64,000 nt of DNA from Paenibacillus rhizovicinus (GCF_010365285.1 NZ_CP048286.1:3917501-3981500), one strand, 5' to 3'; shown: positions 26,607-34,948, counted from the stretch's first letter. Notes: a model not told the origin generated them from the letters alone. Translations and numbers: made by a program.

Positions 26607-26933
26607 ATGCGAAGCGACAAGGGCCGGAAAATTATCGTGCTGGCAGCCCTATTGCTGCTAGTGATTACGGCGGTTTGCGCCTGGTGTCCGTGGGTCGGCC
26701 GGAGTTATGCGGCCGACAGGACGACGGCGCATTTTCGGCTGGAATGGAAAGACACGGCGGATGGATGCGGCTTCGATTGTCCCGATTGCGGCGTCAAGCA
26801 AACACGGAGAACGATGTTCGGCACGAAGGTTTCCGTTGCCTACCAATGCGGGCAGCTGCCGAGCGAGCCGGCTTCCGCAGACAACAGAACGAAAACCTAT
26901 TTTGTGTCCTTCCTAGGGACTGTCCATGAATAG
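26607..26933 (+). CDS. Small membrane-anchored or secreted Cys-rich protein
   Basis: 108 residues from the ATG at 26607, which is preceded by GGGAGGAGG. A basic start and a hydrophobic helix (KIIVLAALLLLVITAVCAW) form a signal peptide or anchor. The exported part carries the cysteine pattern GCGFDCPDCGVKQTRR plus YQCG, suggesting disulfides or a metal site. The product is not recognised. The longer open frame starting at 26070 overlaps the Rrf2 gene on the other strand and is not supported. Confidence 0.55.
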   Translation: MRSDKGRKIIVLAALLLLVITAVCAWCPWVGRSYAADRTTAHFRLEWKDTADGCGFDCPDCGVKQTRRTMFGTKVSVAYQCGQLPSEPASADNRTKTYFVSFLGTVHE

Positions 26934-27004
26934 TTGCGGGAAGGAAGTCTTCTCTTGAATCTCTGCGTAAGTAATAGGTATCGAACGATAAAAGGAGGGT
27001 GGCT

Positions 27005-27643
27005 ATGAGAGCGGAGGAAGTGACCGGCGTTATTCTTGCAGGCGGGCTGAGCACGCGCATGGGAAGTGACAAGGCGCTGCTGCCTGTGGCGGGCAAACCG
27101 CTTATTCGTCATTTGGCGGAAGGGATGCTGGCGCTCGGTATCCGGCGCATTGTCGTCGCTTGCGGCACGGAAGAAAGGGGGCGGGATTACGGCAACCGGC
27201 TGCAGGGGCTGCATCAAGGGCTGACGGGGGAGATTGCTTTTGCGGCTGACCGTTACCCGGGCTGCGGCCCGTTGGCCGGTTTGCATGCGGCGTTGTCCGC
27301 GATGCCGGAAGGCGGGTATGCCTTCGTCATGGCATGCGACATGCCGATGGTTTCGGCGGCGCTGTTCGACCGGCTGCGGCAGGCCGTTACTGGCACCGAG
27401 GCGTTACTCGATCCAACGCCGCAAGCCGTCTTAACGCCGAACCAGCCCTTCCATGCGCTCTACCATGCGAGCGCGCTTGGGGAGCTGGAGCCGCGGCTGG
27501 AACGAAGCGATCTGCGGGTCATGTCGCTGCTGGGCGCGCTGCGGACCATAAGGGTCGCCATATCCGAGGAGGATGAGGCGTCGGCCTTCATCAACCTGAA
27601 TACGCCCGAGCTATACGAGCAGTTTGCGCGCCGCAGCGAGTAG
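27005..27643 (+). CDS. mobA: Molybdenum cofactor guanylyltransferase
   Basis: 212 residues. The nucleotidyltransferase signature GVILAGGLSTRMGSDKALLPVAGKPLIRHL is at residues 8-37, followed by ADRYPGCGPLAGLHAAL and FVMACDMPMV with the metal-binding Asp. MobA attaches GMP to molybdopterin to form the dinucleotide cofactor used by assimilatory nitrate reductases. The ATG has GGAGG 7 bp upstream. Its position beside narK and nirBD suggests it serves nitrate assimilation, although no nitrate reductase gene is in the window. Confidence 0.95.
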   Translation: MRAEEVTGVILAGGLSTRMGSDKALLPVAGKPLIRHLAEGMLALGIRRIVVACGTEERGRDYGNRLQGLHQGLTGEIAFAADRYPGCGPLAGLHAALSAMPEGGYAFVMACDMPMVSAALFDRLRQAVTGTEALLDPTPQAVLTPNQPFHALYHASALGELEPRLERSDLRVMSLLGALRTIRVAISEEDEASAFINLNTPELYEQFARRSE

Positions 27644-27710
27644 GCTTATCTGAGAGCGAATGAGAAGGAGAGGCTGGGGCTGGCGGACGGAACTCGTCAG
27701 CATCTCAATA

Positions 27711-27752
27711 AAAGGCAAGGCCGTTGTCGCTGCACAACGGCCTTGCCTTTTA
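27711..27752. terminator. Bidirectional terminator between mobA and narK
   Basis: AAAGGCAAGGCCGTTGT pairs perfectly with ACAACGGCCTTGCCTTT around CGCTGC, flanked by T-rich ends in both directions. Confidence 0.92.
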
Positions 27753-27850
27753 TGTTTTTGCCGAAGTCGATGAATCAGCAGACAGACAGGCAGCGGGCAG
27801 CGTGCCGCAAGCCTCGTGCCGCAAGCCTCGTGCCGCTAAAAGCTCATCGG

Positions 27851-29092
27851 TTAGGATGCAATCGTGCCCTGCACATTCGCGTCGCCGCGGGCTTTGCCGC
27901 CGCTGCCGATCCAAGATTTCTTCCAAGCGCCTTGAACGAGCAGAATCAGCGTGATGCAGACGAGCGCTACGCCGCTCAGAATGAGGAAGCCCGACGAGTA
28001 AGAGCCGGTGGACAGCTTCAGGTTGCCGAGGATCTTCGGCAGGAAGTAGCCGCCAAGCCCGCCCGCGGCGCCGACGATGCCCGTGACGATGCCGATCTCG
28101 TTCTGGAAGCGGAGCGGAACGAGCTGGAACACGGAGCCGTTGCCCATGCCGAGCGCCATCATGCCGATGAACAGGAGGACCAAGATGACCGGCAGCGAGG
28201 GAAGGGACGAAATGCAGCCCATCATGATCGCGACGATGCCGTAGAGCAGGGTCAGCATGCGGAGACCGCCGACCCGGTCGGCCAGCCAGCCGCCCACTGG
28301 ACGGAAGAAACTGCCGGCGATAACGCAGAGCGTGGCGAAGTCCGCCGCCCGCACCGGGCTGAGTCCGTATTGGGTGTTGAAGAAGATGGTCAAGTAATTG
28401 GACATGCCGACGAAACCGCCGAACGTCACGCAGTAGAAGATGCAGAACATCCACGTATCGCGCTGGCGCAGCACGGCGCCGTAATCGGAGAGCTTGCGCG
28501 GCGCGGGCTGGTTCGGACTGTCTTTGGCCAGCAAAGTGAAGAGGACGAAGACGAGCGCGATCGGAATGATCGCAAGGCCGAACACGACATGCCAAGTGCC
28601 GAAATGCTGCGCGATCCGATTCGCGAACAACGTCGAGAACACGGTTCCGCTGTTCCCTGCTCCAGCGATGCCCATGGCGAGACCTTGATACTTCGGCGGA
28701 TACCAGCGGCTGGCAAGCGGCAGCGCCGCGGCGAAGGACGCGCCGGCGATGCCGAGCATCAAGGCGACGATGTACAGCTCATTCAACGAATCGACGAATT
28801 TCCATCCCCAGACTAGAGGCACCAGCGTCAAGATCAGACCCATTTGCCCGGTGCGTTTCGGCCCGATGACGTCCGTCAGATAGCCCAGCACGAGTCGCAG
28901 CACCGATCCGCCGAGAACGGGCAGGGCGACGAGATTGGCTTTCTGCGCGGCATCCATTTGATAGTCGCTCATAATGACGACGGCCAGCGGGCCAAGCAGC
29001 GACCAAACCATAAAGCTTAAATCGAAATACAGGAATGCGCTTAGCAGCGAGGGGCCATGCCCGCTCTTCAAGAAACTTTTGCGGTCCATCAT
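27851..29092 (-). CDS. narK: Nitrate/nitrite MFS transporter
   Basis: 413 residues with twelve predicted membrane helices. NarK-family signs are LLSAFLYFDLSFMVWSLLGPL near the N terminus, VLRLVLGYLTDVIGPKRTG and the glycine-rich motifs AGAGNSGTVFSTL and GIVGAAGGLGGYFLP that line the nitrate pathway. It imports nitrate or exchanges nitrite. The start at 29092 has GAGGAG 9 bp upstream; the upstream open extension runs into the leader RNA. Transcription is apparently controlled by a GlnR/TnrA box and by an ANTAR-type leader. The gene lies next to the ANTAR regulator and mobA. Confidence 0.94.
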   Translation of the reverse strand: MMDRKSFLKSGHGPSLLSAFLYFDLSFMVWSLLGPLAVVIMSDYQMDAAQKANLVALPVLGGSVLRLVLGYLTDVIGPKRTGQMGLILTLVPLVWGWKFVDSLNELYIVALMLGIAGASFAAALPLASRWYPPKYQGLAMGIAGAGNSGTVFSTLFANRIAQHFGTWHVVFGLAIIPIALVFVLFTLLAKDSPNQPAPRKLSDYGAVLRQRDTWMFCIFYCVTFGGFVGMSNYLTIFFNTQYGLSPVRAADFATLCVIAGSFFRPVGGWLADRVGGLRMLTLLYGIVAIMMGCISSLPSLPVILVLLFIGMMALGMGNGSVFQLVPLRFQNEIGIVTGIVGAAGGLGGYFLPKILGNLKLSTGSYSSGFLILSGVALVCITLILLVQGAWKKSWIGSGGKARGDANVQGTIAS

Positions 29093-29170
29093 GATACAAA
29101 ACTCCTCTCCAGGTTGGAAGTGCTCATCTCTCTCTGTCTCTCTGTCATTGCAATCGCGCCGAGCGCGCAG

Positions 29171-29241
29171 AAAAGGCCGCATCGCAGTCTAGAGAAACTG
29201 CAATGCGGCCTCGTTGCCATCGGCAGCACGTCGGTGTGCGC
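29171..29241 (-). promoter_or_regulatory. ANTAR-type antiterminator leader of narK
   Basis: On the minus strand, hairpin P1 is GCAC with hexaloop ACCGAC closed by GTGC (29226-29239, extendable to 29223-29241). Four bases later P2 is GGC with hexaloop AACGAG closed by GCC (29207-29218). Both loops have A at position 1 and G at position 4, the ANTAR recognition rule. The 3' side of P2 is the start of the terminator stem GGCCGCATTGCAGT/ACTGCGATGCGGCC plus TTTT (29171-29210), so the structures are mutually exclusive. Confidence 0.8.
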
Positions 29242-29285
29242 GCCTAGTGATCGATCGGATACACGTCTTTGTGATCTTAGTTTGC

Positions 29286-29326
29286 ATTATAGGGGGACAG
29301 AAAACGTGATGTCAATATACCTCACA
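29286..29326 (-). promoter_or_regulatory. narK promoter with GlnR/TnrA box
   Basis: Perfect TTGACA (29310-29315) and TATAAT (29286-29291) hexamers with an 18-bp spacer. A TGTNA-N7-TNACA box (TGTGAGGTATATTGACA, 29310-29326) overlaps the -35, as expected for GlnR/TnrA nitrogen control. Confidence 0.75.
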
Positions 29327-29392
29327 CAAAATAATGAAAATGTACGATCCGGCTGTCAATTGCCATACCTGCTCCGATGCCGCGTCGTTATT

Positions 29393-29947
29393 TCAGCCGT
29401 GAATGAGCTGGTACACCTTCACGATCGAGGCGGAAACATCTCCGATCCGCTTGCGTTCGTTCATCGCTTGCTTGCGGAGAAAATCGTAGGCCTCGGCTTC
29501 GGTAATCCCTTTGATTTCGCACAGTACGGCCTTCGCTTGATCGATCCACTTGCGTTCTTCGATCCGCTGCGTCAGCTGCTCCCGTTCCTCCGCCCAGCGC
29601 TTGCGCTGCTGGAAGTTACGGAGTCCCCATTGAAGGGCGACGTTCATTTCAGGGCTGTTCATCGAACCGAATAGGACGCCATCGAGCGCCAATCCCCAGT
29701 CGCTGTCTGTGGGCGCCGCGCCGTCCGGGCACAGCCACAACGTCGGCAGCCGACGCATTCCTGCGATCGCGGACTGCCATTCGCCCAGCTCTTGGTGCGG
29801 CACATGGAGCACGACCGCGTCGGTCGTGCCGATGCTGCGCCGGACGTCGTTCACGCTTGTCGCCCGTTGCAGGGTCTTGCAGCAACGCTGCAGATTTTGC
29901 ACGTCGATAGGGGGTGAATCTTTCTCAACCAGAAGAATGGATTTCAA
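29393..29947 (-). CDS. ANTAR-domain RNA-binding antiterminator with pseudo-receiver domain
   Basis: 184 residues. Residues 121-180 are an ANTAR domain (RKWIDQAKAVLCEIKGITEAEAYDFLRKQAMNERK...), a three-helix RNA-binding module. Residues 1-105 look like a receiver fold (MKSILLVEKDSPP), but the beta-3 strand reads DAVVLHV and lacks the phosphoacceptor aspartate. No NIT nitrate-sensing domain is present, unlike NasR. The TTG start follows AGGTGAT. It sits between narK and nirB, both of which have hexaloop leaders, so it almost certainly permits their transcription past terminators. How it senses nitrate or nitrite is not apparent. Confidence 0.88.
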   Translation of the reverse strand: MKSILLVEKDSPPIDVQNLQRCCKTLQRATSVNDVRRSIGTTDAVVLHVPHQELGEWQSAIAGMRRLPTLWLCPDGAAPTDSDWGLALDGVLFGSMNSPEMNVALQWGLRNFQQRKRWAEEREQLTQRIEERKWIDQAKAVLCEIKGITEAEAYDFLRKQAMNERKRIGDVSASIVKVYQLIHG

Positions 29948-30095
29948 ACGGTTATCACCTCGGTGGATGGGGCATGGGGCTTAATGAATAGGCCGAATCA
30001 GGCTCGTGGAGTGTAACGGAAGGTGACATTGATTAGGACGGATTACGAACTAAAAAGAAGCCTCTGGTAGTATTATTAAACGAATGTACATTTCG

Positions 30096-30135
30096 TGTCA
30101 AGAATGTTGACATATATCTGAGTACGAAATATAAT
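30096..30135 (+). promoter_or_regulatory. nirB promoter with GlnR/TnrA box
   Basis: Consensus TTGACA (30107-30112) and TATAAT (30130-30135) with a 17-bp spacer. TGTCAAGAATGTTGACA (30096-30112) matches TGTNA-N7-TNACA and covers the -35. A further near-palindrome ACGAATGTACATTTCGT lies just upstream. Confidence 0.8.
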
Positions 30136-30159
30136 CGAGTCAAGATCTTCGATTAGGGC

Positions 30160-30242
30160 GGCACAACGGCGTGCCCTCGCGATCAGGCAATGGAGCCTAT
30201 CTCAAGCGTCTATGTTTTATTTGACGCGGGGATGGGCTTTTT
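30160..30242 (+). promoter_or_regulatory. ANTAR-type antiterminator leader of nirB
   Basis: P1: GGCAC, hexaloop AACGGC, GTGCC (30160-30175). P2: AGGC, hexaloop AATGGA, GCCT (30185-30198). Both loops have A1 and G4. The GCCT of P2 is also the first part of the terminator stem (30194-30210 pairing with 30223-30238, then TTTTT), so P2 formation stabilised by the ANTAR protein would abolish the terminator. Confidence 0.85.
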
Positions 30243-30320
30243 ATGTTCCCGGGGGATCACGCCATTAAGCGGTGACGCGGGCAAGACTCGTAACACTTAT
30301 ACGTGAAGGAGAGATTCGTT

Positions 30321-32756
30321 ATGAAAAAGAAGCTCGTCATGATTGGAAACGGCATGGCCGGCGTTTCCTTCGTCGAACAACTATTGAAGCTGAATCCGAG
30401 CGGCTACGAGATTTCCATTATCGGCGCGGAGCCGCATCCGAACTATAACCGCATCATGCTGTCGTCCGTTCTTGCGGGGGACGCGAGCATGAACGATATT
30501 ATTTTGAACGACTGGCACTGGTACCGGGATAACGGCATCCGGCTGCTGGCGGGGCAAGAGGCGGTCGCGGTCGATACCGCACAGCGATCCGTGACTACGA
30601 GCGCGGGAGAGAGGCTGCAGTACGACGATCTGGTATTCGCGACGGGTTCGCTGCCGTTCATGCTGCCTCTGCCGGGCGCCGACAAAGCGGGGGTCATTGC
30701 CTTCCGCGACATCAAAGACTGCGAGACGATGATCGAAACCGCCAAGCGCTACCGCAAGGCGGTCGTAATCGGCGGCGGCTTGCTCGGTCTCGAAGCGGCG
30801 CGGGGCCTCATCAACTTAAACATGGAAGTCAGCGTCGTCCATATACATGGCTATTTAATGGAGAAGCAATTAGACGAGACGGCATCGCGCATGCTGCAAG
30901 CGGAGCTGGAACGTCAGGGCATGAAGTTTCTGCTGGCAAAGCAATCGGATGCGATCTTGGGCGAGGAACGCGTGACGGGTATCGCTTTCAAAGACGGCAC
31001 GCGCGAAGACGCCGATCTGATCGTCATGGCGGTCGGCATTCGGCCGAACGTTCTGCTGGCCAAGAGCAGCGGCGTCGAGGTGAACCGCGGCATCGTGGTG
31101 AACGACTTCATGCAAACGAACGTTGCGAATATTCACGCCGTCGGCGAGTGCGCGGAACACCGCGGCATGGTTTATGGATTAGTGGCGCCGCTGTACGAGC
31201 AAGGCGCGGTTCTGGCCAAAAGGCTGGCCGGCGCGGAGAGCGGCGGTTACCACGGGTCGGTGCTGTCGACGAAGCTCAAGGTGTCCGGCGTGAACGTATT
31301 CTCGGCCGGCCGCTTCGCCGAACAGCCGGGGACGAAATCGCTCCGCGTTCAGGATGATTTGGACGGCGTCTATAAGAAGGTGGTGTTCGAGAACGGCAAG
31401 GTCGTCGGCGCGGTGCTGTTCGGCGATACGAGCGACAGCTCCAAGCTGTTCTCGGCCATCCGCAGCGGCAAGGATTACACCGGTTCGGAGAGGGAGGTCC
31501 TGTTCGGCCCTGCCGGCAGCGGCGGGGGCGGCAAAGGCGGTGCGAGCACGGCGGATCTCGTCACGGCCATGAGCGGCGACGAAATCGTCTGCGGCTGCAA
31601 CGGCGTGACGAAGGATGATCTCGCCCATGCGATTACCGAGAAGGGATGCGCCAGCGTTGCCGACCTGAAAGCCTGCACGAAGGCATCCGGCGGCTGCGGC
31701 GGCTGCAAGCCGCTCGTGGAAGCGATCCTGACCGCGACGCTCGGCGCCGATCAAGTGGCCCAAGCGAAGGAAGGAATCTGCGGCTGTACGACGCTGTCCC
31801 GCGACGAAGTGGTCGACGCCATTCGGAAGATGCGGCTGACGACGACGAAGGAAGTCATGCACGTGCTGGATTGGCATCATCCGGAGGGCTGCTCCAAATG
31901 CCGCCCCGCGCTCAATTATTACCTCGGCATGGCGTTCCCGGAAGAGCACGAGGATGAGCAGGAATCGCGCTTCGTCAACGAACGCAACCACGCCAATATC
32001 CAGAAGGACGGCACGTATTCCGTCGTACCGCGCATCTACGGCGGCGTGACGACGCCGGAGGATCTGATGAAGATCGCCACGGTCGCGGAGAAGTACCGGG
32101 TGCCGCTCGTCAAATTCACCGGCGGCCAGCGGATCGACCTGCTCGGCGTGAAGAAAGAAGACCTGCCGGGCATGTGGAAGGATCTCGACATGCCATCCGG
32201 CTATGCGTACGGCAAGTCGCTGCGCACGGTCAAAACCTGCGTCGGCAACACGTTCTGCCGCTTCGGCACCCAGGATGCCATTAAGATGGGCGTCGATCTG
32301 GAGAAGAAATTCGAACGCTTGAACACGCCGCACAAAGTGAAGCTGGCCGTGTCCGGCTGCCCGCGCAACTGCGCGGAGGCGACGATCAAGGATCTTGGCG
32401 TCGTCGCCATCGACGGCGGCTGGGAGATCTACGTCGCCGGCAACGGCGGTACCCGCGTCCGCGCGGCGGATCTGCTGACCAAGGTCAAGACGGAGGAAGA
32501 AGTGCTCGGCTGGACCGGCGCTTACTTGCAGTACTACCGCGAAACGGCGAATTATCTGGAGCGCACGAGCGAATGGTCGCTGCGCGTCGGGCTGGACGCG
32601 ATCAAGCGGGCGCTCGAGAAGCAGGAGGATCGCGATGCGCTGAACGCGCGCATTGATAAAACGTTAGAGCTGACGAAGGACCCATGGAAGGAAATCATCG
32701 AGAGCGACAGTTTGCGCAGCGCGTTCGAGACGCTGACATCGCCGGCAGGGTCGTAG
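30321..32756 (+). CDS. nirB: Assimilatory nitrite reductase large subunit
   Basis: 811 residues. Domain order: FAD/NAD(P)H pyridine-nucleotide reductase (KLVMIGNGMAGVSFVEQLL; AVVIGGGLLGLEAARGL), BFD-like 2Fe-2S segments (VCGCNGVTKDDL...GGCGGCKP and ICGCTTLSRDEV), then the siroheme/4Fe-4S reductase core with cluster ligands in TCVGNTFCRFG and SGCPRNCAEA. It reduces nitrite to ammonium. The ATG at 30321 follows AAGGAGAG by 9 bp. It is the first gene of nirB-nirD-hemD-cobA, with the siroheme genes supplying its cofactor. Expression is gated by the upstream GlnR box and antiterminator leader. Confidence 0.96.
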   Translation: MKKKLVMIGNGMAGVSFVEQLLKLNPSGYEISIIGAEPHPNYNRIMLSSVLAGDASMNDIILNDWHWYRDNGIRLLAGQEAVAVDTAQRSVTTSAGERLQYDDLVFATGSLPFMLPLPGADKAGVIAFRDIKDCETMIETAKRYRKAVVIGGGLLGLEAARGLINLNMEVSVVHIHGYLMEKQLDETASRMLQAELERQGMKFLLAKQSDAILGEERVTGIAFKDGTREDADLIVMAVGIRPNVLLAKSSGVEVNRGIVVNDFMQTNVANIHAVGECAEHRGMVYGLVAPLYEQGAVLAKRLAGAESGGYHGSVLSTKLKVSGVNVFSAGRFAEQPGTKSLRVQDDLDGVYKKVVFENGKVVGAVLFGDTSDSSKLFSAIRSGKDYTGSEREVLFGPAGSGGGGKGGASTADLVTAMSGDEIVCGCNGVTKDDLAHAITEKGCASVADLKACTKASGGCGGCKPLVEAILTATLGADQVAQAKEGICGCTTLSRDEVVDAIRKMRLTTTKEVMHVLDWHHPEGCSKCRPALNYYLGMAFPEEHEDEQESRFVNERNHANIQKDGTYSVVPRIYGGVTTPEDLMKIATVAEKYRVPLVKFTGGQRIDLLGVKKEDLPGMWKDLDMPSGYAYGKSLRTVKTCVGNTFCRFGTQDAIKMGVDLEKKFERLNTPHKVKLAVSGCPRNCAEATIKDLGVVAIDGGWEIYVAGNGGTRVRAADLLTKVKTEEEVLGWTGAYLQYYRETANYLERTSEWSLRVGLDAIKRALEKQEDRDALNARIDKTLELTKDPWKEIIESDSLRSAFETLTSPAGS

Positions 32757-32820
32757 GCGGTTAGCGGGCAGTGGCAAGGCAAGCAATCAGTTAATATTGC
32801 ATACCACGACTATAGAGATA

Positions 32821-32844
32821 ACGCTGCCGCCCTGGCGGCAGCGT
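32821..32844 (+). other. Intercistronic hairpin nirB-nirD
   Basis: ACGCTGCCGC pairs perfectly with GCGGCAGCGT around a four-base loop. No T tract follows, so it is more likely an mRNA-stability or processing element than a terminator. Confidence 0.7.
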
Positions 32845-32861
32845 AAAGGAGCGGAAGAGCG

Positions 32862-33197
32862 ATGGGCAAAGTGATTGTAGGTCATATTTCCGAATTTCCC
32901 GAGCGTTCGGGCCGGGTGTTCCGGATGGGCAGTCTGGAGCTGGCGCTGTTCAAGCTGTCCGACGGCACGGTCAAGGCGATCGAGAACCGGTGTCCGCATA
33001 AGCACGGCAAGCTGTCCGAAGGAATCGTGTGCGACCATCATGTGTATTGTCCCCTGCATGATTGGAAGATCGATCTGCATGACGGGATCGTGCAGGCGCC
33101 GGATCAAGGCTGCGTGAATGCGTACCGGGTCGAGGTGGACGGCGACGGCGAAGTGATTCTGTTCCTGGAGGACGGCTTGGAAGCGAAAGTATCCTAG
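32862..33197 (+). CDS. nirD: Assimilatory nitrite reductase small subunit
   Basis: 111 residues forming a Rieske-like 2Fe-2S domain. The ligand pairs are CPHKHGKL (C44, H46) and CPLHDW (C63, H66), all present. It partners NirB in the NAD(P)H-dependent enzyme. It lies 105 bp after nirB, past a stable intercistronic hairpin that could set different subunit levels. Confidence 0.95.
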   Translation: MGKVIVGHISEFPERSGRVFRMGSLELALFKLSDGTVKAIENRCPHKHGKLSEGIVCDHHVYCPLHDWKIDLHDGIVQAPDQGCVNAYRVEVDGDGEVILFLEDGLEAKVS

Positions 33198-33272
33198 GGA
33201 GCGCAGGCGCAAGTGAGCATGATGCATCATCACGGCTTCAATAGAGCGGAATCAAGATAGGAGGCGGCGACA

Positions 33273-34100
33273 ATGACGGCAGCGCGACTGGAAGGGAAAG
33301 TCATAGCGGTAACGGGACCGCGCAAGGCGGACGATTTCGGCAAACTGGTGGCCAAATTCGGCGGGACGGCGGTGTCTCGCCCGGTGCAGGGTCAAGTTTA
33401 CTTGGATGAAACGACGATCGAGGAACAGCTGCGCGCATTGATCGCTCATCCGGCGGATTGGCTCCTGCTGACGACCGGCACAGGCACGGAAGCGCTGCTC
33501 GAATCGGCAGAAAGGCTCGGACTTCTTATGGCGTTCCTCGCCGCGCTCGGCCGAATGCGGATTGCGGCCCGCGGCTACAAAACAGTGGCGGCGCTGCGCA
33601 GGTTCGGCCTGGCGCCGGATGCGCGCGACGACGACGGCACGACGGCCGGCCTGCTTCGCGCGATGGAGCATTGCGACCTTGCCGGGCGGCGGGTCGCGCT
33701 CCAGCTGTACGGCGATCCCGCCCCGCGCATCATTAGCGAGCTCGAAGCCCGGGGCGCCGTCTGCGAAGAACTGCTCCCGTACCGTCATCTGCCTCCCGAG
33801 GACGGCGACGTCGGCCGGCTGGTCGATGAGATCGTCGGCGGCGAGGTGGATGCCGTCGCCTTCACGAGCACGGCGCAGGTCCGCTGCGTCATGGGCTGGG
33901 CGGCCGAACGCGGCAAGCTGGAAGCGGTAAGGGAGGCGTTCGCTGGCCGAGTGCTCGCGGCAGCCGTCGGCAAACTGTCGGCGGAGGCGCTGCATGAGGA
34001 AGGCGTGGAACGGGTGCTGTTCCCGGAGGAAGAACGGATGGGCAGCATGGTGGTGGCGATCGGCAAGTTTTTCGCCGTATCCGAAGAAGACGTCGCTTAA
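33273..34100 (+). CDS. hemD: Uroporphyrinogen-III synthase (HemD-like)
   Basis: 275 residues. The two-lobed HemD fold is suggested by GKVIAVTGPRKADDFGKLVAKFGG at the N terminus, DWLLLTTGTGTEALL, RVALQLYGDPAPRI and the late VDAVAFTSTAQVRCVMGWA. Identity is weaker than for most families, as is normal for HemD. It cyclises hydroxymethylbilane to uroporphyrinogen III, the precursor that CobA methylates toward siroheme. GGAGG lies upstream of the ATG, and cobA follows 13 bp after its stop. Since a general hemD usually sits with other hem genes, this may be a dedicated copy for nitrite reductase. Confidence 0.85.
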   Translation: MTAARLEGKVIAVTGPRKADDFGKLVAKFGGTAVSRPVQGQVYLDETTIEEQLRALIAHPADWLLLTTGTGTEALLESAERLGLLMAFLAALGRMRIAARGYKTVAALRRFGLAPDARDDDGTTAGLLRAMEHCDLAGRRVALQLYGDPAPRIISELEARGAVCEELLPYRHLPPEDGDVGRLVDEIVGGEVDAVAFTSTAQVRCVMGWAAERGKLEAVREAFAGRVLAAAVGKLSAEALHEEGVERVLFPEEERMGSMVVAIGKFFAVSEEDVA

Positions 34101-34113
34101 GGAGGGAACGGGC

Positions 34114-34881
34114 ATGAGCCGCAGCGGAAAAGTTTACTTAACGGGCGCGGGACCGGGCGACCCCAAGCTGATCACCGTGGGCGGCTTGGAGAGCATCCGC
34201 CGGGCGGACGTCATTATATACGACAGGCTCGTATCCGAAGCGCTGCTGAAGGAAGCGCGCAAGGATGCGGAGCTGCTCTACGTCGGCAAAGCCTCCGGTC
34301 ATCATACGATGAAGCAAGACGAGATTAATGCGCTTATCGCCGCGCATGCGCAGCGCGGACTCACGGTGACCCGCCTGAAGGGCGGCGATCCGTTCGTGTT
34401 CGGCCGCGGCGGCGAAGAGGCGGCTTATCTATCCGAGCGAGGCATTCCGTTCGAAATCATCCCCGGCATTTCATCCTGCATCGCCGCGCCGGCGTATGCC
34501 GGCATTCCGGTCACGCAGCGCCAGCTTGCGGCTTCGTTCGCCGTCATCACGGGCCACGAGTGCGCGGACAAAGACGGCGCATGCGTGGATTGGGCGTGGG
34601 CGGCCGGCGCGGAAACGCTCGTCATTCTGATGGGGCTGCAGCAGCTGCCCGAAATCGTGGAACAGCTGCTCGGGAACGGCAAGCCGCCGGCCACGCCGAT
34701 CGCGCTGATCCAGAACGGCACATGGGAGGAGCAGCGGGTGGTCGTCGGCACGCTGAAGACGATTATGTCGATGCCGGAGACGGCGCAGCTTCGCAGTCCG
34801 GCCGCCATCGTCATCGGCCCGGTCGTCGGCATGCGGGACAAGCTGCAATGGCGGCCGGTCGAAGCCTTATTGCAAAATTAA
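34114..34881 (+). CDS. cobA: Uroporphyrinogen-III C-methyltransferase
   Basis: 255 residues, the length of a stand-alone SUMT rather than the trifunctional CysG. Signatures: VYLTGAGPGDPKLITV for SAM binding, DVIIYDRLVSEALL, VTRLKGGDPFVFGRGGEEA and PGISSCIAAPAYAGIPVTQR. It makes precorrin-2 for siroheme, needed by NirB. The ATG has AAGGAGGG upstream; the longer frame from 33994 overlaps hemD and is rejected. Precorrin-2 dehydrogenase and ferrochelatase genes are not in the window. Confidence 0.95.
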   Translation: MSRSGKVYLTGAGPGDPKLITVGGLESIRRADVIIYDRLVSEALLKEARKDAELLYVGKASGHHTMKQDEINALIAAHAQRGLTVTRLKGGDPFVFGRGGEEAAYLSERGIPFEIIPGISSCIAAPAYAGIPVTQRQLAASFAVITGHECADKDGACVDWAWAAGAETLVILMGLQQLPEIVEQLLGNGKPPATPIALIQNGTWEEQRVVVGTLKTIMSMPETAQLRSPAAIVIGPVVGMRDKLQWRPVEALLQN

Positions 34882-34948
34882 TATTTATTTTCCGAGAATC
34901 GGCCCTATTGCCGAAACCCTAGGATTGCGAACGGATTGACGTCTGAAG

